54,430 nucleotides of DNA, taken from Euryarchaeota archaeon RBG_19FT_COMBO_56_21. Its GTDB lineage: Archaea; Thermoplasmatota; Thermoplasmata; UBA10834. Below are positions 9,974 through 18,730 of the stretch, piece after piece. The notes under the pieces were generated by a model. The model did no database searches, had not been told where the DNA came from, and was given only the letters and a program-made list of their open reading frames with translations. Made by a program: the position numbers and the translations under genes. The stretch is from the NCBI GenBank assembly GCA_001800815.1, contig MGWC01000001.1, positions 1 to 54,430 on the forward strand, written 5' to 3'. Position 1 is the first letter of the stretch. Every line of letters starts with the position of its first letter.

Positions 9974-10831
9974 TCACTTTCTCTGGTTCGCCTTCCACTT
10001 TACGGCCATCACTTCTCGCATGATCCTGGCGCCGAGAACTGAGGTATTGCCATTGTCGTACGGAGGAGATATCTCCACGACATCGAATCCCACCAGTCTG
10101 TCGCCCAGCTTGTTTACGATGTACCTGACGTCCCACGGGGTGATGCCGAAGGGCTCTGGTGTGCCCGTTCCGGGCGCGTAAGCTGGATCGATTCCATCGA
10201 TATCCAATGAAAGGTACACGGGGGTCCTCTTCAGCCTCGAGAGCATTTCGTCGAAAACCTTTGGGGTTCCTTCTTCATGGATTCTGAAAGCGTCAACATA
10301 CAATGCGGTGCTCACATCCTCGTCCGACGATATCGACCTGACACCGAATGCAAAAGCGTTGCCTTCTCCCACGTGGTCCAGAAGTCGTCTGTGCGCGCAA
10401 GCGTGGCTATTCTTCAAGCCCTGATAGGCTTCTCTGAAATCGAGATGGGCATCGATGGTAATGACAGATATCTCACCGAATGCCCTAACCACAGGAGGCG
10501 TAATGGAATGCTCCCCACCGATGAACAGGGGGAATTTTCCCGCAGCCACTAGCCTCTTGGCCTCTTCGTGGATGGCATCCACCATCTCGTCGACAGAACC
10601 CTCCTCGTAGAGGTCGCCCGCGTCGTGAACGGGTATGTCTTCGAAGGTCGTACCGTGCTCGAAATTCTCTCTCTCGAAGGTCTGCGAAGCCTCTCGGACG
10701 GTTGTTGGGGCGAATCTGGTGCCGCTGCGAAAACTAGTCGTCTTATCGAACGGGACGCCGACAATCACGAACCTAGCGTCCTCGAACGGAGCATTGGCGT
10801 CCGCGAACCTGAGCATTCCGCGGATCGGCAT
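9974..10831 (-). CDS. speB: Agmatinase / ureohydrolase family
   Basis: GGEHSITPPVVRAF, TIDAHLDFR, LSLDIDGIDPAYAPGTGTPEPFG. Confidence 0.93.
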   Translation of the reverse strand: MPIRGMLRFADANAPFEDARFVIVGVPFDKTTSFRSGTRFAPTTVREASQTFERENFEHGTTFEDIPVHDAGDLYEEGSVDEMVDAIHEEAKRLVAAGKFPLFIGGEHSITPPVVRAFGEISVITIDAHLDFREAYQGLKNSHACAHRRLLDHVGEGNAFAFGVRSISSDEDVSTALYVDAFRIHEEGTPKVFDEMLSRLKRTPVYLSLDIDGIDPAYAPGTGTPEPFGITPWDVRYIVNKLGDRLVGFDVVEISPPYDNGNTSVLGARIMREVMAVKWKANQRK

Positions 10832-10834
10832 CGG

Positions 10835-11221
10835 TCACACCCTTGTGATCTTCTTTCTGTCCATGGCGACGAGGTACATTACCTCCCCGCCCGGCTTGAG
10901 CTCCGCCTTCATCTCCGCGTCCACCGGAAGGTGGAACATCTCGTAGGTCTCGAGGTCCATCAACTCGACCTCGTTGCCTGTGACGGCAATGACCTGACCC
11001 TGTCTCTTGTCAATTAGTGGGACTAGGACCCTGTGCTTCACAGGATAGACGACGCTCCTCTTGCTCCCGTCGAATATGCCGACGGCCTCAATCCTCGCCT
11101 TAGCTTCTCCATGCTTCCCTGGTTTGGATGTGGTGATGCTGAGAATCTTGCACGGCTCGTCGTCGATGACCATGTAGCGGTTCTCCTTGAGCTCCCTGAC
11201 TTCGGCTTGCTCGGTCAACAT
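10835..11221 (-). CDS. Translation initiation factor aIF5A
   Basis: [25 protein letters not shown] contains the hypusination-loop Lys; OB-fold-like C-terminus. Confidence 0.96.
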   Translation of the reverse strand: MLTEQAEVRELKENRYMVIDDEPCKILSITTSKPGKHGEAKARIEAVGIFDGSKRSVVYPVKHRVLVPLIDKRQGQVIAVTGNEVELMDLETYEMFHLPVDAEMKAELKPGGEVMYLVAMDRKKITRV

Positions 11222-11353
11222 GGCAATATCACTTCGTTGCTTTCCGTAACTTCTGGGCGCTTAAATATCTTCCTCACGGCCAGGGCCGTCTTCGCAACGG
11301 AAAAGCAGATGAAGAATCTATACAGAACCTTCGCCATGCACCGTGCGACATAG

Positions 11354-12571
11354 ATGAAGACAATCGGACTTGACACGGAGATAGCGAGCATCTCGGAGTC
11401 AATAGACAGCAGAGAAGTAATCGCATTGGCTCAGGAACTCGTCCGAGTCCCCAGCGAGTACAGGAAAGAACACGCAGTATCGAGATACATTTTCAGGAAG
11501 CTCACCAAATGGGGCTTCAGGCCGAAAACAGTCAAAGTAGATGGTTTTGGACCGTGCGTCGTCTGCCAACATGAAGCAGGCCATAGGCGCTCCGTGGTCC
11601 TCAACGGCCATATGGACACGGTCGAGGTCAAAGAGGGCTGGAAGCACGATCCATTCGGCGCCAAGATCGAGAACGGCATGCTATATGGCCTGGGCGCTTT
11701 GGACATGAAATCCGGGCTCGCGGCACTGATGATCGCCTTCAGAACGATTGCCGAGAGCGGGGTCAAGCTACACTGCAATGTGAGATTCCAAGGGGTCACG
11801 GGCGAAGAGGAAAACTCGGCGGGGATAAGGACGCTTATCGCCCGCGGATTCTTCAAAGACGCCAAGGCGACGATAGTGGGAGAGGGCATAGGCGGGATGG
11901 GAGTCATCACGCACGGGCGAAGGGGAGGTTCATACTACAACATTGACGTCATAGGCAAATCCGCTCACGGATCAACGCCACACTTGGGTGTGAGCGCCAT
12001 AGCGGACGCTGCGAGACTCGTTACCGCCCTGGACACGATGAAGATGCGAATCTCTCCGGGATTGATCTCGGATAGCGGTCAACAGCTTTCCGAGAGCCAG
12101 CTTGTGTTGCGCATTTCTGGCGGCGATGTCAGCTACAGCGTCCCCGACAAATGCTCATTGAGGATGATGCGCGCGACCGTTCCGGGCCGACCAGTCGACA
12201 TAACAGAGGAGCTGCAACGAGTCATCAAGAAGCTTGACCTCAAGAGCACAGTGAAAATCAAGATGGAGCGCGGGCCCGGAGACCTGCTGAAGCCTTACTT
12301 CTCGCCTACGGACTCGGAGCTGGTCAATACGGCGAGCAAGTGGATCAAGCACTACACTTCGACGGATCCAAGACTAGTATGTGGACTCTCAGAGGCAGAC
12401 GATAACAAGATCGCAGAGCTCGCACGAGTCCCGGTCATATGCTTCGGCCCGGGAGAGCGCGGGAAGTTGGCAAGATACCACCAGCCTGAGGAGGCGGTGA
12501 GCGTGGCGCAACTTGGAACCGCAGCGAAAATCTACTGCTCGGCCGTTCTAGAACTCGCGTCCGCCCCGTGA
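11354..12571 (+). CDS. M20 family metallopeptidase / deacylase (ArgE/DapE-like)
   Basis: VVLNGHMDTVEV, LYGLGALDMKSGLAALM, GVTGEEENSAGIRTL and VICFGPGERGKLARYHQPEEAV. Substrate not inferable. Confidence 0.9.
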   Translation: MKTIGLDTEIASISESIDSREVIALAQELVRVPSEYRKEHAVSRYIFRKLTKWGFRPKTVKVDGFGPCVVCQHEAGHRRSVVLNGHMDTVEVKEGWKHDPFGAKIENGMLYGLGALDMKSGLAALMIAFRTIAESGVKLHCNVRFQGVTGEEENSAGIRTLIARGFFKDAKATIVGEGIGGMGVITHGRRGGSYYNIDVIGKSAHGSTPHLGVSAIADAARLVTALDTMKMRISPGLISDSGQQLSESQLVLRISGGDVSYSVPDKCSLRMMRATVPGRPVDITEELQRVIKKLDLKSTVKIKMERGPGDLLKPYFSPTDSELVNTASKWIKHYTSTDPRLVCGLSEADDNKIAELARVPVICFGPGERGKLARYHQPEEAVSVAQLGTAAKIYCSAVLELASAP

Positions 12572-12583
12572 ACATACACTGGC

Positions 12584-13627
12584 TCATCTGCGGAAGCGTT
12601 TCTTTCCCATGACCCGCTTCGGAGGTGAGGCGCGCTGTTTTCTGATTTCAGCCATGCGCTTCTCGATCTGTTCCTTGAGGATTCCAGATATGTCATTGTG
12701 AGAATAGGCATCCGCCCGGGCCGCTAGACATATTTTCGCTGCAAGTGCGCGCGCAATAGCGCCTCTCTGCCATGGGGGCGCGTTGTGCACGAGCGGATGC
12801 GTGAAGATAATTCCATGCTTGGGTGGCCTCGACCCTTCTTTCAAATGCCGGAACATCGCTTTCTCGGCACCAAGCAGCTGCACAGTCCCTGAGGGCATCG
12901 ACGCCAGCCGGTGGATGCTCCCTGCGTGCATCATAAGCCGCGCGCCAATCACCGGCCCGACCAGAGCACTTACATTAGGGGCGACTTCCTTCATCCTCAG
13001 GTCGACGTACTTCTCCAGCTTGCGCCTTCCGGAAAGCACTTCGTTTAGCGCACGCGATAGTGTCACGATTGAATCCAGATCCTGCTGCTCGACCTCTGAG
13101 CCGATTGAGTCCATATCGAGCTTCAAGGCCTCGAGCAGCTTCGCACGGGACCCGTGTTCTGCGATGGCTTTAGCATAAGCCTCACCGTCGAGGACATTTT
13201 CGAGCTCGGGGAAGTGCAGACCATACCACTCATGCAGTCTCTCAGACAACAAGTTGGTTGTGTAGACCATATCATCGTATGCGCGCACAGCTTGACCGAG
13301 GTGGACATCGGGGCCCACGCTCTCCTTGACCGCCTGCCTGGCAAGTGCGATGGTGGCCTCCCTGTAGATGTCGATTGAGAATCCGTAGGTTTCAGGCCGG
13401 ACGAAGGAAGAATCGAACTTCACTCTCTTGCCGAATTCGGCCAGGCGCCTGTCTGTCACCTGCTTCGCGGATGAGGCTAGAGCTAGTTCCTCTTCGAGGA
13501 CCTCGCCCTTCTTCATCCTCTGAAGTCTTAGGGCGATATCCTTGGGATCCTTTGGGAAGAGCGCTGCTTTCTTGACTTTCCCCTCTTCGCAAAGGAAGGC
13601 CCCGAACCATTTGGTTACGAGGATCAT
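12584..13627 (-). CDS. Nop5 / Nop56-58-like C/D box RNP protein
   Basis: Nop domain: NVSALVGPVIGARLMMHAGSIHRLASMPSGTVQLLGAEKAMFRHLKEGSRPPKHGIIFTHPLV. Start at the 13627 ATG preferred over 13678. Confidence 0.93.
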   Translation of the reverse strand: MILVTKWFGAFLCEEGKVKKAALFPKDPKDIALRLQRMKKGEVLEEELALASSAKQVTDRRLAEFGKRVKFDSSFVRPETYGFSIDIYREATIALARQAVKESVGPDVHLGQAVRAYDDMVYTTNLLSERLHEWYGLHFPELENVLDGEAYAKAIAEHGSRAKLLEALKLDMDSIGSEVEQQDLDSIVTLSRALNEVLSGRRKLEKYVDLRMKEVAPNVSALVGPVIGARLMMHAGSIHRLASMPSGTVQLLGAEKAMFRHLKEGSRPPKHGIIFTHPLVHNAPPWQRGAIARALAAKICLAARADAYSHNDISGILKEQIEKRMAEIRKQRASPPKRVMGKKRFRR

Positions 13628-13710
13628 CGGTGCCCATATCCTGAAGCCTGCTAAAAAGCCTGTTGTGAGGGTATTCATTAGAACCGTTCATTTGGTGTGA
13701 GTTCCAGGAC

Positions 13711-14709
13711 TCACTTTGACCGCATGAAGGACGAGATCTCACTCGGTTTCAGAATCCCTCTCTCAGTCACGAATGCTTTCACGTATTTCACGGGAGTAAC
13801 GTCAAAGCATGGGTTGAGAGCCTTTGAGCCTCTGGGTGCAACCCTGCAATCGCCCACACAGAGGACTTCGTCCTCTGACCTCTCCTCTATGATGATGCCC
13901 TTACCCGTGCTCATGGAAGGGTCAAAGGTGCTGATAGGAGCTGCCACGTAGAACGGCACCCAATTCTCCTTGGCAAGGACTGCCTTCGTGTAGGTCCCAA
14001 TCTTGTTGGCAAAATCCCCGTTCCTCGCAATCCTGTCCGCGCCGACGATCACAAGGTCGACTGAGTCTTTCATATAATGACCCGCTGCGTTGTCGGAGAT
14101 GATGGCGTGATCGATCCCCTCATTCAGCAACTCCCAGGCCGTGAGTTTCGCACCCTGCAGGCGGGGCCTCGTCTCGTCGACGTAGACGAATACTTTCTTG
14201 CCAGCACGATGAGCAACTCTAATTGGGGCCAGGGCAGTGCCAAAGTCCACAGTAGCCAAAGCGCCCGCGTTGCAGTGCGTCAGTATCCTGCTCCCGTCTT
14301 TAATCAGCTTCGCCCCATTCTCACCTATTCGCTTGCACTTGTCGACTATGCGGTCGGCGTAGGCGGAGGCTTCCTTGACGAGATCCTCGTCGCATCTCTC
14401 AAGCATTAAGTTCACAGCATAGGACAGATCGTATGCGGTCGGCCGAGTCTTAATCAATATCACCGAGACTTTGATCAGTGATTCCTTTCTCTGCCAAGCA
14501 AGCGCCATACCGTATGCGCCAGCCGCGCCAATTGATGGAGCTCCTCTGATGGTCATGTTCGATATCGCTTCTGCCATCTCCCTGGGGGTGCGGATGGACA
14601 CTATTCTCAGCTGATCCGGGAGCAGACGCTGATCGATCGCCTTGACGATCCCCTTCTCCATCCAAAGAGCGCGAATGTCCTTAGTGCCTCGGGCGGTCTT
14701 AACGAGCAT
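13711..14709 (-). CDS. mtnA: S-methyl-5-thioribose-1-phosphate isomerase / aIF2B-like sugar-phosphate isomerase
   Basis: TIRGAPSIGAAGAYGMALA, LTHCNAGALAT, DETRPRLQGAKLTAWEL, VIVGADRIARNGDFANKIGTY. Confidence 0.88.
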   Translation of the reverse strand: MLVKTARGTKDIRALWMEKGIVKAIDQRLLPDQLRIVSIRTPREMAEAISNMTIRGAPSIGAAGAYGMALAWQRKESLIKVSVILIKTRPTAYDLSYAVNLMLERCDEDLVKEASAYADRIVDKCKRIGENGAKLIKDGSRILTHCNAGALATVDFGTALAPIRVAHRAGKKVFVYVDETRPRLQGAKLTAWELLNEGIDHAIISDNAAGHYMKDSVDLVIVGADRIARNGDFANKIGTYTKAVLAKENWVPFYVAAPISTFDPSMSTGKGIIIEERSEDEVLCVGDCRVAPRGSKALNPCFDVTPVKYVKAFVTERGILKPSEISSFMRSK

Positions 14710-14775
14710 CTGAACCCGCCTCGTGAATCAGCATTGCGAGATAAAAGAATCGGTGCGATTACCCTGCCAAAAGAA

Positions 14776-14784
14776 ACTTAAACC
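14776..14784 (+). promoter_or_regulatory. TATA box of tRNA-Val
   Basis: ACTTAAACC about 31-39 nt upstream of the mature tRNA 5' end. Confidence 0.55.
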
Positions 14785-14814
14785 AATGGGGCATTCATCG
14801 ACCTGCTCCGACAA

Positions 14815-14887
14815 GGGCCCATGGTCTAGCGGTTATGACAGCGCTCTCACACAGCGCAGATCACCGGTTCAAATCCGGTTGGGCCCA
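14815..14887 (+). tRNA. tRNA-Val (anticodon CAC)
   Basis: Manual cloverleaf: acceptor GGGCCCA/TGGGCCC, anticodon stem GCGCT-CTCACAC-AGCGC with CAC at 34-36, T arm ACCGG-TTCAAAT-CCGGT, discriminator A; CCA not encoded. Confidence 0.95.
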
Positions 14888-14890
14888 CTC
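14875..14890 (+). repeat. Copy 1 of a 16-nt tRNA-Val 3'-end direct repeat (CCGGTTGGGCCCACTC)
   Basis: Identical 16-mer at 23274-23289; see finding. Confidence 0.7.
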
Positions 14891-15071
14891 CATGTTGCAG
14901 CCAGACAATTATCCTCAGATTCCAGACACACAGATTTCCCGGTTGATTGAGTTCAGATCTCAATTCCCTGGCTTTGAACATGTTTGGGCCCCTTCGTGCC
15001 CACACGATCGGCCAGCTCTGTGCCGCGACTGGAGTTCCTGAACACTAATTCGCCTGCCCCTGCTAGACTCG

Positions 15072-16364
15072 TCATGAGATTTCTCTCTGCTGGAGCCTCT
15101 TCCTCTTGTCTATCGTTTTCTCAGTTCTGTAACTGAGGACAGTCGCAATGATAGTCGTGCCAAGAATGACAATGAGAGTGGTGTTGAGGAACAACGCCGT
15201 CAAGTCGATGCCCTGCGGCAAATCAGGCGCGCCTACGAGCAAGGTCGTGGCTCCCGTGGCCAGTACTGCAGCTGCCAATCCTCGAGGCATGAGAGCGAAC
15301 AACGCAGACGAATCCTCCTGAGGAAGCGTGCCTATTCTGCTCGTGGCAGAGGACGTGATCCACCGAACTGCCACGATTACACACAGCATCGCGATACCGA
15401 CAATGAGCTGCAGTCCATCTATGGTTCCGAATTCGAAAAGCAAGCCCATGTAGACGAAGAAGAACGTCCGTATGAAGAAGGTTATTTCTGCGTGGAAACG
15501 CTGAATCCTGTCATCGGAACCACCTGAGAGGTACACAGAAGTGATTTGTCTTTTCACGAAACCGCGGTTCCCTATCGACAGGCCAAAAGCCAAGGCTGCA
15601 ATCGCACCCGAGCTACCGACTAGTTCAACCGCGCCTGCAGTGAGGAACAGCACTGCGATTGTCAGCATGTAGGCAAGAGGTTGCCTTTGAAGGAGCTGAA
15701 GAGCATAGAGCCAGAGCACTCCAACCCCAAAGCCCATCAGCGCACCACCCAAGAAATCGAATGTAAGATCTCCCGCGAGGTTCACGGCGTTGAACTCGCC
15801 AACTCTCACAATCGTGAGCAGGGTAATGGCGGCGAGAATGACCAAGACATCTGTGAGGGAAGATTCAATGACAAGAGTCGATTTCGTAGAGGGCCTAATC
15901 CTCAGTCTACCCGCAATGGGAATCACTATCGCGCCACTCGTTCCTCCGACTATCGCACCCAGGCTCATGGCAATGTAGATGCTCTCGCCAATCGCAACGT
16001 AGACCACGGCTGCGACTGCCATCATTGTAAGCAGAAACGTGGCGGTTGCCATGAAGAGCGAGAGCCTCATCGACTCGAACACGGCCCTTATGTCCAATGT
16101 CAAGCCTCCATCGAAAAGGATCATGACGAGCGCCACGGAGAGGAAAAGATCCCTGTAATTGTTGAATTCCTCCAGAGTCTCAGTCGTAAGAAGGTGGAGC
16201 CTACCTCCAAGAATGGCCGGTCCGAGCAGAACTCCGACAAAGACCAGCAAGAGCACGTCAGGTACCTTGTACCTCTTGAATATCAAGTTGCCAAAGAATC
16301 CGATGAACACAACCGCACCGATGGCCAGAAACGCGACTATCGTGTTGTCATCCATCTTCCGCAC
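15072..16364 (-). CDS. Cation/proton antiporter, CPA1/NhaP-like
   Basis: About 12 hydrophobic segments; VALVMILFDGGLTLDIRAV and LGAIVGGTSGAIVIPI are NhaP/CPA1-like. Confidence 0.85.
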   Translation of the reverse strand: MRKMDDNTIVAFLAIGAVVFIGFFGNLIFKRYKVPDVLLLVFVGVLLGPAILGGRLHLLTTETLEEFNNYRDLFLSVALVMILFDGGLTLDIRAVFESMRLSLFMATATFLLTMMAVAAVVYVAIGESIYIAMSLGAIVGGTSGAIVIPIAGRLRIRPSTKSTLVIESSLTDVLVILAAITLLTIVRVGEFNAVNLAGDLTFDFLGGALMGFGVGVLWLYALQLLQRQPLAYMLTIAVLFLTAGAVELVGSSGAIAALAFGLSIGNRGFVKRQITSVYLSGGSDDRIQRFHAEITFFIRTFFFVYMGLLFEFGTIDGLQLIVGIAMLCVIVAVRWITSSATSRIGTLPQEDSSALFALMPRGLAAAVLATGATTLLVGAPDLPQGIDLTALFLNTTLIVILGTTIIATVLSYRTEKTIDKRKRLQQREIS

Positions 16365-16422
16365 CGTTCCTTTTCAACCCAATTAGTCAAGGGCAGCTTA
16401 GGGCTGACCACGCGATGTCCTC

Positions 16423-17715
16423 CTATCCGCGCAGTCGTTCAACCACAGCATCTTGTCCTGATCTCTGTCGGGACTCCACAGGACAGGCTTCTTCTGATGT
16501 GGGAGTCCCGCTCATAGCCCTCCTGAGAAGAAACGGCGTGAAAACAGCCGTTAGAACCCCCATCAATATGATCACAGAGTAGATCTCCTTGGAAATAATC
16601 CCGATTGTCAGGCCGTACAGTCCTATGATCATGGCCACCTCCAATCTTGGTGACATTCCGATGCCTATCGAGAGGGAGTCTCGTCTTGATATTCCAAGCA
16701 GGCGCGCAGGAATGCCACAACCCGCGACCTTCGAGAGCACTGCCACGACCGTCAGCAATGCTGCGAACAGCCAGGCGATTCCCGATATCTCCCCAAGGTC
16801 AACAAGGACCCCAAGCGACACGAAGAATATCGGTGCAAAGACCATCTCGAGGACTGAGAGCTGTCTCTTGTAGCTCGATCTGAATTGACAGCGTGCAAAG
16901 CTCGTCCCGGCTACAAAGGCTCCTATAATCGCGGAAATGCCAATAGCCTCTGATACGACAGAGTATACGAAGGCAATGCACAACGCCAACAGAAACCCGC
17001 TCTCCTCTATACCTCTCTCCAGGCCTCGCTTCTGGACAGCAGCAATTCCCTTCGCGATATACTTGGAGCCGATATAGGCTCCCAGGCCGACAAACGCTGC
17101 TGAAGCGAACACAAGAAGAAACAGTTCCCAAAGGTCGATGCCTGCTCCTGTTGCTGTTCCCTTAGATATCCCGAGCACAACCATACCGAGAACATCGTCG
17201 ACCACCGCAGCTCCTATGATGATCTTGGCGGTATCGGATCCTATGACCCTCATCTCGCGAAGAACCCCGGCAGTGATTGCCACGCTCGTTGCCACAAGCG
17301 CGGCGCCAACGAAAACTGATTGGGAGAACTTGTCGTAGCCGTTGCCGGGTTCAGGAAGCATCAGTTCTGCCAGAACGAAACCGCAGACCCACGGTACGAT
17401 CACACCACCAAGTGCAATGACCATCGAGCGCTTTGTGTAGATCTGCTTGATATCACATTCGAGGCCTATCATGAACAGAAGCAAGATGGCGCCAAGATTC
17501 GCCAATTGCTCCACCAGATTTCCAGTTACTGTTCCGCCAACCGATATCAAGCCCAAAACGCTCGGTCCAATCACGATACCAACTATCAGTTGGCCGAGGA
17601 TCTTCGGCTGCCTGAACCTTGCGAATAGGAAGCTTGAAGCTATGGCCACAGAGAGTAGAAGTGACAACTGCAGCCACAGATTGCCTACTATTGCGCTCCA
17701 GATGTCCTCGAGCAT
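16423..17715 (-). CDS. Cation/proton antiporter, CPA2/KefB-NapA-like
   Basis: RQPKILGQLIVGIVIGPSVLGLI, LLLFMIGLECDIKQI and AAVVDDVLGMVVLGI are CPA2 signatures. Confidence 0.88.
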   Translation of the reverse strand: MLEDIWSAIVGNLWLQLSLLLSVAIASSFLFARFRQPKILGQLIVGIVIGPSVLGLISVGGTVTGNLVEQLANLGAILLLFMIGLECDIKQIYTKRSMVIALGGVIVPWVCGFVLAELMLPEPGNGYDKFSQSVFVGAALVATSVAITAGVLREMRVIGSDTAKIIIGAAVVDDVLGMVVLGISKGTATGAGIDLWELFLLVFASAAFVGLGAYIGSKYIAKGIAAVQKRGLERGIEESGFLLALCIAFVYSVVSEAIGISAIIGAFVAGTSFARCQFRSSYKRQLSVLEMVFAPIFFVSLGVLVDLGEISGIAWLFAALLTVVAVLSKVAGCGIPARLLGISRRDSLSIGIGMSPRLEVAMIIGLYGLTIGIISKEIYSVIILMGVLTAVFTPFLLRRAMSGTPTSEEACPVESRQRSGQDAVVERLRG

Positions 17716-17791
17716 GGTCTAACCTTTTTGTCATGGCGGTGCGTTCTTCCGATGGCCTTCGAACATGTTTCCCCAGCATTGGTCCTCTCGC

Positions 17792-18571
17792 TCAGCCACG
17801 CCTTTGACGTCTCATTACTTCGCTTCCGAGGAGAAGGATCTCAAAGCCGTTGAGCTCCCCAATGAGTGTGTTATGCTCGTCAATGACAGGCAGGTCTTCA
17901 AGGCCATGTTTCATCATCTTCTCCAACGCAGTCAGCAGCCTGTCGTCCTCAGTGACCGTCACGGGCTTCACCATGTATTCCTCGACCGAGAAAGGGAGGG
18001 GGATTCGCTTGGACCGCGGCTGTTGCCGCCCTTTCTCGAAAAGCGATAGTGAACCCTGGATTGCAGCCAGCATCTCGGTGAGTCCAATCATTCCGATGAG
18101 CTTTCTCTTGTCGTCGACGACGTACGCGCTCCTTGTCCTTGGGTCGGCCAACACTCTGTCAACGACATCGTGAAGGCCCATGCCCTTCGTGACGACGATT
18201 GGATTGGCCACGACAAGCCTGTAAGCGTCCCTCACGAATCTGAATGAGAGCTCGTCGGCCATCCGTTCGAACATACCAACGCTCAATTCCCTCTCCACTA
18301 GGTCGAGCACGCTCTTTCCAACTGAGGTTAGACCGAACTTCTTCCATGTCTTCCGTCCAGGTTCCAACAGAGAAACGACCTTCCTCTCCTCCAGTTCCTT
18401 CAATGCCGTGCCGACGTTCTGAATCGAGCGATCTGTGTCCCGTGCGATTTCAGAGGCGCCGAGGTACTGGTTGTGCGCGAAACATCTGAGGGTGACAAGC
18501 CTTCGATCTGACATGATTATCCATCTTACAGTGTCCTTCATGCTCTGCTCCATGGTCTCACAATTCTCCAT
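17792..18571 (-). CDS. Winged-HTH transcriptional regulator with two C-terminal CBS domains
   Basis: N-terminal ASEIARDTDRSIQNVGTALKELEERKVVSLLEPGRKTWKKFGLTSVG (wHTH), then two CBS-like repeats (VVDDKRKLIGMIGLTEML; LPVIDEHNTLIGELNGFEIL). Confidence 0.85.
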   Translation of the reverse strand: MENCETMEQSMKDTVRWIIMSDRRLVTLRCFAHNQYLGASEIARDTDRSIQNVGTALKELEERKVVSLLEPGRKTWKKFGLTSVGKSVLDLVERELSVGMFERMADELSFRFVRDAYRLVVANPIVVTKGMGLHDVVDRVLADPRTRSAYVVDDKRKLIGMIGLTEMLAAIQGSLSLFEKGRQQPRSKRIPLPFSVEEYMVKPVTVTEDDRLLTALEKMMKHGLEDLPVIDEHNTLIGELNGFEILLLGSEVMRRQRRG

Positions 18572-18620
18572 CTCGAGTTTCTCTCAGGCACTCGGCTTGT
18601 TGTGATAATTGCGGACAAGG

Positions 18621-18660
18621 ATTTAATAGTTATTCATCATTATTCACAGATAGTCACAGG
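18621..18660. promoter_or_regulatory. Shared divergent promoter with three 10-nt direct repeats
   Basis: GATTTAATAG (TATA-like on either strand) followed by TTATTCATCA-TTATTCACAG-ATAGTCACAG, between the regulator and the opine dehydrogenase gene. Confidence 0.5.
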
Positions 18661-18730
18661 GATGTGCGGGCTCTCAACCCCCAATTTTGGCCCCACTGCA
18701 CATCCCACGACTTGCCCCGAGAGTGCTCCG

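Noticed and set aside
18602-18730. N-terminal extension of the opine dehydrogenase ORF, including an in-frame MCGLS at 18662
   Set aside because: Overlaps the promoter and direct repeats; the MCG is not followed by amidotransferase-like sequence. Start at 18731 is better.
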